A stretch of 46,696 nt of DNA from an uncultured Lachnospiraceae bacterium. GTDB taxonomy: Bacteria > Bacillota > Clostridia > Lachnospirales > Lachnospiraceae. Positions 8,322 through 16,326 of this stretch are shown one piece after another. Below the pieces are notes generated by a model. That model did no database searches, was not told where the DNA came from, and saw nothing but the letters and a program-made list of their open reading frames with translations. The stretch spans positions 289 to 46,984 of the forward strand of contig CAJTOO010000026.1 in NCBI GenBank assembly GCA_910577735.1, in the 5' to 3' direction. How positions within the stretch are numbered: position 1 is the stretch's first letter; each line of letters opens with the position of its first letter. The position numbers and the translations under genes were made by a program.

Positions 8322-8963
8322 ATGAAATCTGTCATTAAAGAATCAAAAAAGGCTTTAGGGGAATTAGATGAAGAAACAGTAATTAAAGATTTAAAGGAGA
8401 AGTTGGATTATAAAGAATTAAGGGAGGATATAAAGGAGTTTAGAAAAAAATTTGCACAGTTAATAGAAGCAGCAGGAATTGAGAAACTTGTCATTTTTGT
8501 TGATGAATTGGATCGTTGCAGTCCAAATACTATTTTAGATACATTGGAGGCAATGAGGCTATTTCTATTTGAGGGAAAAGTAGCTTTTGTAATAGGTGCT
8601 GATGAAAGACATGTATCTTACGCAATAAAGACAAAATTCAAAGATATACAGGGTATAAATATGGACATTGGAAAAGAATACCAAGAAAAACTTGTTCAAT
8701 ATCCTATTCGAATACCGAGTATGAATAAGGATGAAACAGAATTTTACATTCTGTGTCTTTTAGCTGAAAATGAATTGGATCGAAATGTGTTTGAAAAATT
8801 ATTATCATATTTGCAGGCGAAAAGGGGAGAAAAGCCTTTGGATTTTTCGATAGATATGGCAACCCTGAAAGGACATGATGATAGCATTGCAACTCAATTA
8901 AATGATAGCCTTATATTATCCTTTATTCACCTCCATCAAGTTTCTAGGATGTTTATGAACTAA
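8322..8963 (+). pseudogene. KAP family P-loop NTPase fragment (possibly QatA-like), truncated at both ends
   Basis: The 213-codon frame contains the KAP signature: LVIFVDELDRCSPNTILDTL as Walker B, VAFVIGADERHV, then GKEYQEKLVQYPIRIPSMN. There is no Walker A motif, so the N-terminal ATP-binding part is missing. From about 8916 the frame runs into the 3' end of the oppositely oriented recombinase, and the last residues (FIHLHQVSRMFMN) are antisense to it, so the 3' end was cut when the recombinase DNA arrived. KAP NTPases occur in antiphage systems such as Qat, and the EYQEKLVQ.PIRIP block fits that type. The fragment cannot be a working ATPase. Confidence 0.75.
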
Positions 8964-9753
8964 AATATCCTTCTGCTTTGTATTCGACACATGTGTATAA
9001 ATTTCGGTTGTGCTAATAGAACTATGTCCAAGCATTCTTTGTATGTATCTAATATCAACATCCTGTTCTAATAAAAGAGTAGCAAAAGAATGCCTGAACA
9101 TATGTGGAGTAATATGTTGATCAATACCGGCAAGCTGTGCATAGTGATTGATTATAAAGCGAACAGATTGATCAGATAACTTCTTGATTACCAAGCTGTA
9201 TAATCCTTTCTTTAGCACCTTTTCCATAAATTAAAATGTTATTGCTCTCAAAGTCCATATCTGATGGTTTCAATGAGCATAATTCAGATATTCGCATTCC
9301 GGTAGCAAATAGTAATTCAATAACGGCTATATCTCTGATACAGCAGCGAAGCTGGTATTCTGATTCGGCGAGTTCTTTTTGTGCATAAAGCGTAGAAAGA
9401 AATGTTTGAATGGAATGAAAAGGAATTGTTTTAGGAAGGAGTTTGGCTTCTCGAAAGCGGATGTCCAGCTTTGTAAAAGGATTTTCATTCAACAATTCTT
9501 TATATTCCATATGATGAAAAAAAGCTTTTAAGCTTGCGATTTTACGTTTGACAGTTTTAGGTTTATATTGTTTGTGCAAATTGGTAATAAAATCGTCCAC
9601 TACATTTTTAGCAAAGCAATCAGATAGATCAGTACAAAATATTTCAAATTGCTTTAAATCTATCTTATAGGCCTTCAAGGTTTTGGAATCTAAGCGTTTT
9701 CGGTATTCACAATATTCAATATATTCTGAAATATAGTTTCTCAAAGTGTTCAT
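8916..9753 (-). pseudogene. XerC/D-like tyrosine recombinase with internal deletion
   Basis: The 5' frame (9753 to 9172) gives the N-terminal SAM-like core-binding domain and the start of the catalytic domain with the first Arg (TGMRISEL) and YGKGAKER. It stops after GNQEVI. The 3' frame (9227 to 8916) resumes at SDQSVRFIINHYAQLAGI with HMFRHSF, MLGHSS and the Tyr in IYTHV. Intact homologues have roughly 35 residues between these points, so about 100 bases plus the frame were lost near 9168-9180. All five catalytic residues survive on separate frames. ATG 9753 has an AAGGAGAG site. Related imperfect repeats containing TTCATAAA and ACAGG flank the promoter side (9747-9805) and might be part of a recombination site. 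Confidence 0.75.
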
Positions 9754-9808
9754 AAACAGGCACTCTCCTTAGTTTTTAAATAATTATGAGTACCTGTTCA
9801 TAAATTGT

Positions 9809-10351
9809 CTATTGGGCATCTTTCGGAATAAATTTGTCCAACATTTCCAGACAGTCCTTTGAGGTGTATCCCCATAGGATGGAACTGAGTGCCTGAACAG
9901 CCTCCGGGCGCTTGCGGTAGTAGGTTCTGTGGGAAATGTTCGCTATATGCGGCCGCAGGCTCTCTATGATTTCATCTGTATTTTGGAGCTGCTGGGGAGA
10001 CAGGTAGCTGTAATAGAGTATCCAGTAATACTGCTCACCATGTTTGTGTTTGTTCCGAAGAATGTCTACTGCAGAATTTAAGAGTGTCAGCATTTTGTTG
10101 CTGCGCTCAATACTCTTGGCGTAGTCCTCAAGCCTTGTACCGCCGATGTCAGCTCCTGCAAGATAGATGGAGTCCAGAAATTCCTCAATACTGCTTCCGT
10201 ATTCTATTTCAAAGGTGCTGCGTACCTGCTGAACAGCCAGTTCAAGGTTCCAGACAGCATCACGATAATTCTTCAGTAACTTCCATGTATCGTGAAACAG
10301 GGGATTCTCCTGCTCTGAGGGGATATTTTTGTTTGGTCTTGTGTTTGCCAT
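9809..10351 (-). CDS. Phage-type ArpU/RinA-like regulator (tentative)
   Basis: A 180-residue soluble, largely helical protein. The C-terminal segment YYWILYYSYLSPQQL, ISHRTYYRKRPEAVQALSSI and LWGYTSKDCLEML has the spacing of a sigma-like helix-turn-helix as in late transcription activators of the ArpU/RinA type, but identity is not strong enough for certainty. ATG 10351 has a GAAGGT site. It follows 10758-10357 by five bases, so the two form a minus-strand operon. It may be a remnant of a prophage or conjugative element; no other phage genes are adjacent. Confidence 0.45.
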   Translation of the reverse strand: MANTRPNKNIPSEQENPLFHDTWKLLKNYRDAVWNLELAVQQVRSTFEIEYGSSIEEFLDSIYLAGADIGGTRLEDYAKSIERSNKMLTLLNSAVDILRNKHKHGEQYYWILYYSYLSPQQLQNTDEIIESLRPHIANISHRTYYRKRPEAVQALSSILWGYTSKDCLEMLDKFIPKDAQ

Positions 10352-10356
10352 AGTGT

Positions 10357-10758
10357 TTACCTTCTTTCTTGATTTTTTGTGTCAGTCTGGTTAGTGGGTG
10401 CGTGATTACTGTTTTCTGCTGGCAGAATGATGGGAGTAAGCGTCAACTCAAACCGATAGGGCATCTTGTCATCCGGACAGACAATCTGCAGGGAATACCT
10501 TAAATTAGTTTCTTTGCAGTCGAATAAGGGATATAACTTATATTGCGTCCGGGGGCATTCGCAGCACGAAACCCCTTGTGTGGCAAGGATTTGCGCCACT
10601 TTCTGAACTACTTTTTTCATGTGCAGTTTTGAAACGCAACCAGACTGCCCTGAAACGCAGCCGTCTGCCTCCATAACCGTGATTTGTTCATCACGGATGG
10701 CTTCTGTTTCGGGAAGGGATAAATCTTCCGGAATGTGTACGGGAACCTGAAATGTCAT
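10357..10758 (-). CDS. Hypothetical protein of mobile-element type
   Basis: A 133-residue protein, no family recognised. It has a perfect TAGGAGG ribosome site before ATG 10758. A block of Cys residues (GVSCCECPRTQ near residue 80) and a preceding amphipathic helix (HMKKVVQKVAQILATQG) suggest a small metal-binding or structural domain. The tail is Asn/Thr/Gln rich. It is the first gene of a two-gene operon with the ArpU-like protein. Confidence 0.5.
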   Translation of the reverse strand: MTFQVPVHIPEDLSLPETEAIRDEQITVMEADGCVSGQSGCVSKLHMKKVVQKVAQILATQGVSCCECPRTQYKLYPLFDCKETNLRYSLQIVCPDDKMPYRFELTLTPIILPAENSNHAPTNQTDTKNQERR

Positions 10759-10842
10759 GGAAATTTCCTCCTAAAATAAAAAGCAAGGCATTGAATTTTT
10801 TAGATATGGAAAACATTAAATATAAAAAGCAATAAAAATATG

Positions 10843-10874
10843 GGGGAATGGCACTGTTTAAGCTGCCATTCCCC
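10843..10874. terminator. Strong hairpin upstream of the minus-strand pair
   Basis: GGGGAATGGCA (10843-10853) pairs perfectly with TGCCATTCCCC (10864-10874), an 11-bp stem with a 10-nt loop. No long T run follows on either strand, so termination efficiency is uncertain. It lies between the 10758 start and the IS200/IS605 stub. Confidence 0.5.
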
Positions 10875-10950
10875 AGCGTTTCATTACTTCATATTTTCAG
10901 CAAGTGAAGATATAAGTCTGATATTCTTCTTTTAATGATTATTGTCTGTG

Positions 10951-11174
10951 TAATGGGGTTAAACCCCTCGCCTTAAGGAGAAACCTTTAGGTCAATCCTA
11001 TCCCCTAAGTTTAGGATTACGTAAAACAGAGATACTAAACTTGAGGTGATAAAAATGGAAAACTACAGGAAATCGTCCCATTGCACATATGATATCAAAT
11101 ACTACCTGGTGTGGATAACAAAGTACAGGAAACTATTGTTATTGGGAATGATCGTAACACGCCTTATTATTTAA
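10951..11174 (+). mobile_element. tnpA: IS200/IS605-family left end with truncated tnpA
   Basis: From ATG 11055 the sequence reads MENYRKSSHCTYDIKYYLVW then ITKYRKLLLLGMIVTRLII and stops at 11174: the first 25-30 residues match the N-terminus of Y1 transposases (HCTYDIKYHLVWITKYRKP type) before diverging. The HUH motif and catalytic Tyr are absent, so it is a dead stub. Upstream, a GGGGT-taa-ACCCC hairpin (10955-10967) and an AATCCTA/TAGGATT inverted repeat (10994-11018) fit the subterminal hairpins this family recognises. The right end is not visible. Confidence 0.7.
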
Positions 11175-11271
11175 CAGACTAATATCAAGGTGTTTCACCC
11201 TCTTGTCGTAGTTCTGGCAGTCGCCCTATTTCAGTTCTAATTGAAAACACATCCATTTTGTTCACCTTGTA

Positions 11272-12318
11272 CTATACCTTAATATATCGTGATGCCCTCG
11301 ATTCGCCGATTCGTTTTATCGCACCGCTTTTCACCATAGCGCCAAGAACAGCTTCAACGGTAGTTGGACTTACATCAGGAAGAATCTTGCATATCTCCGC
11401 TTTCGAAAGCGGCATTAGACTATTTAATATCGTAGCCTCAACACGGGCTTTCTTTGTAATCTTTTTTCCGTGAACAACAGCGAAACGTTTATCAAGTTCC
11501 TTATAACACATATAAAGCATAGATAAAAAGTTTTCGATAAAAGGGAAATAACTGTTTTCGCCAGATTCCCAACCATCTGAAGATTGACGGAGAGATTCAT
11601 AATAATATGCTTTGTATTTATTGATCTGTTCTTCAAAGGACACATATTTTCCTGCATCAAACCCATTTTTATATAAAAGCAACAGAGAAAGCAGGCGTGA
11701 CATTCTGCCATTGCCGTCTCGGAATGGGTGTACGCAAAGAAAGTCCAAAATAATACAGGGAATCAACAAAAGCTGATTCACATTTGCATCGCTGCAAGCC
11801 TCCATATATGCAAGTTCTAGTTGTTCCATTGCTTTCGGTGTTTCGGCTGCGGGAGTAGGGCGGAAACGAACTCGTCTATTGCCGTCAGAGTCTATCTCTA
11901 AAATTACATTGTCATCAGTTTTGTACTGGCCGCCGTATTCATATCCGGCAAAAGACATCATCATTTCGTGCAAACGCAGAATATCACGATTTCTGAAATT
12001 GATATGTTCGAAGCCTAAATGAATTTCATTTAATGCGTCCCTATAACCCGCGATTTCTGCTTCGTTATGATTAAGAGGGGCACTATTTTGATTTACAATG
12101 GCAGCGATACGTTCGTCGCTTGTAACAATTCCTTCAATAGCATTAGAACTTTTAATAGATTGTACCTTTGCAACGGCTTCAAGTTCAGTAAAAATCTGTT
12201 TGTATTTGTCTTTTCGTACACCTGCCATGGTCTTCAGAGAAGATATGTTTGCAGTTAAGTTTACAAGATTCGCAGGTAACAAGCCGTTATTTAAAAAAGA
12301 ATAATCAAATTTTCTCAT
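11272..12318 (-). CDS. Fic family protein with autoinhibitory motif and C-terminal winged helix
   Basis: A 348-residue Fic/DOC-domain protein. The active-site motif HPFRDGNGRMSR is complete, so AMP transfer (AMPylation) of a target hydroxyl is likely. An SSNAIEGI segment upstream supplies the (S/T)xxxE(G/N) inhibitory helix, placing it in the class with internal N-terminal inhibition. The last 70 residues (ILNSLMPLSKAEICKILPDV to ASRYIKV) look like a winged helix-turn-helix, so it may bind its own promoter. ATG 12318 (MRKFDYSF) is chosen because AGGATGGG precedes it closely; ATG 12339 would lie inside an operator. It is a single gene, divergent from 12828. Proteins of this layout are widespread in Clostridia and the target is unknown. 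Confidence 0.9.
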   Translation of the reverse strand: MRKFDYSFLNNGLLPANLVNLTANISSLKTMAGVRKDKYKQIFTELEAVAKVQSIKSSNAIEGIVTSDERIAAIVNQNSAPLNHNEAEIAGYRDALNEIHLGFEHINFRNRDILRLHEMMMSFAGYEYGGQYKTDDNVILEIDSDGNRRVRFRPTPAAETPKAMEQLELAYMEACSDANVNQLLLIPCIILDFLCVHPFRDGNGRMSRLLSLLLLYKNGFDAGKYVSFEEQINKYKAYYYESLRQSSDGWESGENSYFPFIENFLSMLYMCYKELDKRFAVVHGKKITKKARVEATILNSLMPLSKAEICKILPDVSPTTVEAVLGAMVKSGAIKRIGESRASRYIKV

Positions 12319-12330
12319 ATAATCCCATCC

Positions 12331-12398
12331 TTTCTGCATATAACTATACTGTATTATATGCAGAAAAACAAGACACTGGACATATTTTCTGCATATAA
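12331..12398 (-). promoter_or_regulatory. Fic promoter with three operator copies
   Basis: The 13-bp site TTTCTGCATATAA occurs at 12331-12343 and 12386-12398, and as its exact inverse TTATATGCAGAAA at 12354-12366. Minus-strand TATAAT (12353-12358) overlaps the middle copy, with a poor -35 (TGTCCA at 12377-12382). The geometry fits repression at the -10 box, plausibly by the Fic protein's own winged helix. Confidence 0.7.
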
Positions 12399-12800
12399 AT
12401 CACCTCCAAAATATGCAGGTAGTTTGTGCCATAATGCGGAAAGGCGATACGGAATTGTAACCCATTTGTCCTATATATCAAGCGTCTATCTTTTCAAATA
12501 GGAAACTCTATTGGCATGTCCTCTAAAATAGGACTTTGGAACGCTAAACTATCAAGCCAAAATTATGGTCAAAGATATTCGGTCAGAAATTTGTGTTCCT
12601 TAGCGGTCAGAAATTTTTGCCGCTGCAATTGAAAGTGAATCACCTGCGGCAATCAGTGGACAGGCAACACGCCGGATTGCCGGCGCTATTAAATTTTGTC
12701 GGTAATGAAACATTTTATGAAAGCATTTTAATCAGTTTGCCAATCTCCGGTTATTTAGTGGTATAATATTTTATATGATTTTGTTTCCCATATCAGGGAT
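12399..12800. other. Intergenic stretch between fic and the 12828 gene
   Basis: No credible gene. GGTCAGAAATTT occurs twice about 30 bases apart near 12580-12620. GC-rich inverted segments (GCCGGattGCCGGC) lie near 12670-12690. It looks like decayed sequence. Confidence 0.4.
12737..12767 (+). promoter_or_regulatory. Candidate promoter of the 12828 gene
   Basis: A perfect TATAAT at 12762-12767 lies 19 bp after TTGCCA (12737-12742). The long spacer makes the -35 doubtful, but no better pair is visible upstream of the gene. Confidence 0.4.
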
Positions 12801-12827
12801 TTGACGTTTACTAAAGGGAGGAAAAGA

Positions 12828-13961
12828 GTGAAAGAATTTTCAATTTTGAAAATGAAGGATTCTGCAAGACGAGATTCCAACAGTGATCAAAGTGACTTGC
12901 TTGACAGGATATCAGAGTTTTTAGTGCAACATGCGAATCCCTCGATTGTTTATCATGTCAAAAATGATATTCTGGAAAATATCACAGACGACGAAAAAAG
13001 AGATTTACAAGATAGGATTTTGCAAGAGAAAATAATCCAAAGTATCATTACATGCCAAAAAGAAAACGGTTGGCTAGGCAATGGTTTTCATGGGTCTAAC
13101 AAAAATGCAGGACAATATGAAAATCAAGAGGTTGGTGTAAAATATCTTGGCGAAAAACTGGTGTATAAAGATACTCCTGTTCTGAAGAATGCAATAGAAG
13201 CATTCAAAATTATATCCCCCAAATTGTTCGGCGAAGGGGATATTGACTGCAGAAGATACGCAGCCGCCGGTTCGGACATCATTAAAGCTGCTTGTGTTGC
13301 AAGAGCTGGTTATGAAGACACCTTTGATATTACAAAAGAAATTACCACGGCACTGGAATCTTTTAGAAGAGTTACTGAAATAAAATCGGTGACAGATATC
13401 GTGAAAATAAGAAGGAGACATCCCGAACGAATCAACCCCGATGGAATCGTATACGTTTTTAACGACTATGAAAAATGGCCCTGTTGGTATCATCTGGATA
13501 TTTTGGCTCATACAAACAGTTGGCGGAACAGTGAGAATAGAGCAATGCTGGCGGATTCTTTTAATAAGTTACTGAAAGACACAGGCTTGCATTATTCACC
13601 AGCCTATTGTGTAGATATTGGGCATTTGGTTGGTTGTTGTGGTGCATTTAGGGAGGGCATGAAACTGGGTATAGAAACTGGCGGAGAGTATTATGTATTT
13701 CTGGATTTGGTAGAGTATATGTGTCGATGTGGTTTATACAGTCTTGTTCCACCGCTAAAAAAAGAGGTTGATATTATTTATGATTCTATAGACGATCAGG
13801 GAATATGCCGTGCAAACTACGTCGAAAAGGCACTTAAAGGAATGGGATGCTATGGCGGCGGGCAACTGGAGGTAGACTGGAGGAGCAGGACTAGGAAACT
13901 TTGCGATGTAACATACAGAGGACTGTTGATACTGTATCATTCGGGATTGCTGACACACTAA
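12828..13961 (+). CDS. Hypothetical protein resembling prenyltransferase/squalene-cyclase-like repeats
   Basis: A 377-residue soluble protein. GTG 12828 is preferred because AGGGAGG lies 6-7 bases before it; a TTG at 12801 is the only earlier in-frame start. Segments such as IITCQKENGWLGNGFHGSNK and GICRANYVEKALKGMGCYGG recall the Q-x-x-G-W type repeats of alpha-alpha toroid proteins, and Cys/His are frequent in the second half (PAYCVDIGHLVGCCG). That would suggest a helical-barrel fold rather than a known enzyme. It is transcribed alone, divergent from fic. No substrate can be inferred. Confidence 0.55.
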   Translation: MKEFSILKMKDSARRDSNSDQSDLLDRISEFLVQHANPSIVYHVKNDILENITDDEKRDLQDRILQEKIIQSIITCQKENGWLGNGFHGSNKNAGQYENQEVGVKYLGEKLVYKDTPVLKNAIEAFKIISPKLFGEGDIDCRRYAAAGSDIIKAACVARAGYEDTFDITKEITTALESFRRVTEIKSVTDIVKIRRRHPERINPDGIVYVFNDYEKWPCWYHLDILAHTNSWRNSENRAMLADSFNKLLKDTGLHYSPAYCVDIGHLVGCCGAFREGMKLGIETGGEYYVFLDLVEYMCRCGLYSLVPPLKKEVDIIYDSIDDQGICRANYVEKALKGMGCYGGGQLEVDWRSRTRKLCDVTYRGLLILYHSGLLTH

Positions 13962-14028
13962 GGGTGAGCCTTGATTATTTAACGATGGATAACCAATAAA
14001 GAAAAGCATATCTTTCCTTAGTAATGAT

Positions 14029-14430
14029 TTGAAACTTTTATTGACTTTCAATCCCATTGCCGGAAAACCGGAAAGACGGAGATCGAGATATTGGGATTTC
14101 ATCCAGGATTATGCCGATGACCAGTATGCTGATAGCTGTAAGGAATGGTGTGCCTTTGCAGATAAGAAGTGCGGAAGTCTTTCTGAAGCAGAGCAGAAAA
14201 AGTTGGGAAGTATTTTTGAAAGGGCAGAAATAACGCAACCTCGACAAATACATTTCCTATCGGGGTAAGCAACGAATTTATTAACAGGGAAAGCAGCATA
14301 TCGGTAAGTGACGGAACTCTGTTTATTGTTTTCCCAAAAGAAGCAAAGGATTATGTGACTATGGCGATCACACATTCCCTTGACATCGGGAAAGGATGCG
14401 GTCCGACACATCATAAAGGCAGCAGTTGAC
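14029..14430 (+). pseudogene. Decayed coding remnants
   Basis: A 79-codon frame (14029-14268: KLLLTFNPIAGKPERRRSRY, SEAEQKKLGSIFERAE) is protein-like but has no ribosome site. It is followed in another frame by ISVSDGTLFIVFPKEAKDYV and ITHSLDIGKG, ending at about 14430. The two pieces look like fragments of mobile-element proteins joined by deletions. I could not identify either family. Confidence 0.35.
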
Positions 14431-14553
14431 TTAAAATCACTGTTTTTGGGAAAGATATTCTAATTATGGCTGCGACTCTTAATTATTCTGTGAAACGATA
14501 GGATGATGTGTTATGCTTAGAAAAACAAAAGAAAGCTGAGGAGATACATAACT

Positions 14554-14886
14554 GTGAGAAATATGATTGCATATTGTGGGTTGGATTGTGAAAAATGTGA
14601 TGCATATCTTGCGACCATTCATGATGATCAGGCGCTGCGTGAAAAAACGGCAAAGCTATGGGCTCAGTTAAACGGTGCGCCCATTCTTCCTGAACATATC
14701 AATTGTCAAGGCTGTCGTGCGGATGGGGTTAAAACCGTATTTTGCGATAGTCTCTGTGGCATTCGTCAGTGCGCATTGAAAAAGGGTATGGAGACCTGTG
14801 GGGATTGTCCGGACATGGAGACGTGCCGGGCTGTTGGAGAGGTGATCTCAAATAATGCCGAAGCTCTGGAAAATCTGCATGGATGA
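14554..14886 (+). CDS. DUF3795 family Cys-rich protein
   Basis: A 110-residue protein with ten or more Cys residues. It starts MIAYCGLDCEKCDAYLAT, the DUF3795 hallmark, and continues with INCQGCRADG, FCDSLCGIRQCALKKG and TCGDCPDMETC. The Cys pattern suggests metal binding; the biochemical role of the family is unknown. GTG 14554 is taken as start since TGAGGAG lies 10 bases upstream; the ATG at 14563 would be too far from it. It is a single gene, closed by the terminator at 14932. Confidence 0.85.
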   Translation: MRNMIAYCGLDCEKCDAYLATIHDDQALREKTAKLWAQLNGAPILPEHINCQGCRADGVKTVFCDSLCGIRQCALKKGMETCGDCPDMETCRAVGEVISNNAEALENLHG

Positions 14887-14931
14887 CCTGCTGTGCTGCA
14901 TGTTTATACAAATGGGCTGTCGGCTTTACGC

Positions 14932-14969
14932 AAAACACCGCTTCCGTTGAAATCGGAGCGGTGTTTTTT
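14932..14969 (+). terminator. Rho-independent terminator after the DUF3795 gene
   Basis: AACACCGCT-(t)CCG pairs with CGG-AGCGGTGTT around a 7-nt loop and is followed by T6. It ends the DUF3795 transcript and insulates the carbohydrate locus downstream. Confidence 0.85.
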
Positions 14970-15140
14970 ATATGACTGACTGTCAGGCATCCGCTTTGGA
15001 GTGGGTGCTTTTTTGAGTGGCGCAAGATTGTTCATAGTTAATGTTAACAAAAATTGAGGCGGGATGAAATGCTTCCTGTTTTGATTTTTGTGGATAGCGC
15101 CAAATATTAAAATAGATATTAAAAAAAGTTTAATTATATA

Positions 15141-15169
15141 TTGACTTAGAAGAAAGAAGAGGGCATAAT
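15141..15169 (+). promoter_or_regulatory. Promoter of the ROK-mannosidase operon
   Basis: TTGACT (15141-15146), a 17-bp spacer and CATAAT (15164-15169), preceded by an AT-rich UP-like stretch. The leader to the first gene is about 120 bases. It contains a startless frame reading HIAVFIVFLVLGIFLMDLF, a membrane-like remnant that is probably not translated. Confidence 0.65.
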
Positions 15170-15297
15170 AAAAAACACAAGAATTTATAAAATATCTTGT
15201 AACAAATGATGCGACAATACATATTGCTGTTTTTATAGTTTTTTTAGTATTAGGTATATTTCTTATGGATTTGTTTATGAAAGGAGCGGATTGAAAG

Positions 15298-16326
15298 ATG
15301 CGGGTAGTGTCTGGTATTGATATAGGAGGGACGAAGTGCGCCATTTCCTTTGCTTGTTTTGAAGGAGAAGAGATTAAATTTCTGGAAAAGATCAGGATGG
15401 ATACGGAACGGGAAGATTTTGCCCGGGCGGTGCAGGAGTTTATCAGGGTAATCCGTCTGAAATTAAAGGAAAATCCGAAATGGAGGCTGTGTTCCATCGG
15501 TATTTCCTGCGGCGGGCCTCTTGATGCGGAGAAGGGCCTGATTCTGTCTCCGCCGAATCTGCCAAAGTGGGAGCGCGCAGATATTTTTACACCGTTGAAA
15601 AGAGCCTTCGGCGTGCCGGTGATGATTCAGAACGATGCAGATGCCTGTGCCCTGGCAGAGTGGAGGATGGGTGCGGGAAGGGGCTGCCAGAATATGATTT
15701 TTCTGACCTTTGGCACGGGTATGGGGGCGGGTCTTATCCTGAATGGCAGGCTGTATTCCGGCACCAACAATCTGGCGGGAGAGGTAGGGCATATCCGGCT
15801 GGCGAAGGATGGTCCGATGGGGTATGGCAAAGGGGGATCCTTTGAGGGCTTCTGCAGTGGGGGTGGTATTGCCGATCTTGGCAGGAAATGGGCTGAGGAA
15901 GCCCTGGAAGCCGGTAATCCGCCTTTGTTCTGTCGAAGGAAAGAAGAACTTTCACATATTTCCGCCAAATCCATTGCGGAGGCCATGGAGCAGGGGGATC
16001 CTCTGGCGGCAGAGATTTTTGACACGGTTGGGGAATATCTGGGCAGGGGGATTTCACTTCTCATAGATATTCTGAATCCGGAGAGAATTATTATTGGGAG
16101 TATTTATGCCAGACAGAAGGAAGCGCTGGAGAAAAGGATGCTGGAAGTCATCGAAGCGGAGGCGCTTAAGGCATCGGCAAGGGTATGCCGGATCCTGCCT
16201 GCTTCCCTGGGGGAACAGATTGGGGATTATGCGGCTGTCTCTGTGGGGGTTAAGGCTTATGAAGATTTTTACAGTGATGGCATGGAAGAAATGAAGGTAA
16301 TACCGATGCAGAGAGGTTGGGGATGA
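15298..16326 (+). CDS. ROK family sugar kinase
   Basis: A 342-residue cytoplasmic kinase that phosphorylates a hexose-type sugar with ATP. The phosphate loop DIGGTKCAIS is near residues 8-17, the catalytic base is Asp113 in NDADACALAEW, and FGTGMGAGLIL follows. The Cys-rich zinc motif usual in ROK glucokinases (C-x-C-G-x2-G-C) is missing; the equivalent site is GFCSGGGIADLG. This points to the divergent ROK branch that acts on mannose, allose or related sugars rather than glucose. It has no N-terminal helix-turn-helix, so it is an enzyme, not a repressor. ATG 15298 has AAAGGAGCGG nine bases upstream. Its stop overlaps the GH38 start by four bases (ATGA), so the kinase and mannosidase are coupled, suggesting it phosphorylates the sugar the mannosidase releases. 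Confidence 0.88.
   Translation: MRVVSGIDIGGTKCAISFACFEGEEIKFLEKIRMDTEREDFARAVQEFIRVIRLKLKENPKWRLCSIGISCGGPLDAEKGLILSPPNLPKWERADIFTPLKRAFGVPVMIQNDADACALAEWRMGAGRGCQNMIFLTFGTGMGAGLILNGRLYSGTNNLAGEVGHIRLAKDGPMGYGKGGSFEGFCSGGGIADLGRKWAEEALEAGNPPLFCRRKEELSHISAKSIAEAMEQGDPLAAEIFDTVGEYLGRGISLLIDILNPERIIIGSIYARQKEALEKRMLEVIEAEALKASARVCRILPASLGEQIGDYAAVSVGVKAYEDFYSDGMEEMKVIPMQRGWG

Noticed and set aside
15170..15297. Possible small membrane peptide before the ROK kinase
   Set aside because: The frame (HIAVFIVFLVLGIFLMDL) has an upstream stop and no start codon before the hydrophobic part, so it is more likely a remnant than a gene.
14904..15497. 197-codon minus-strand frame over the ROK promoter
   Set aside because: Crosses a terminator and a promoter and overlaps the ROK gene antisense; low-complexity hydrophobic content.
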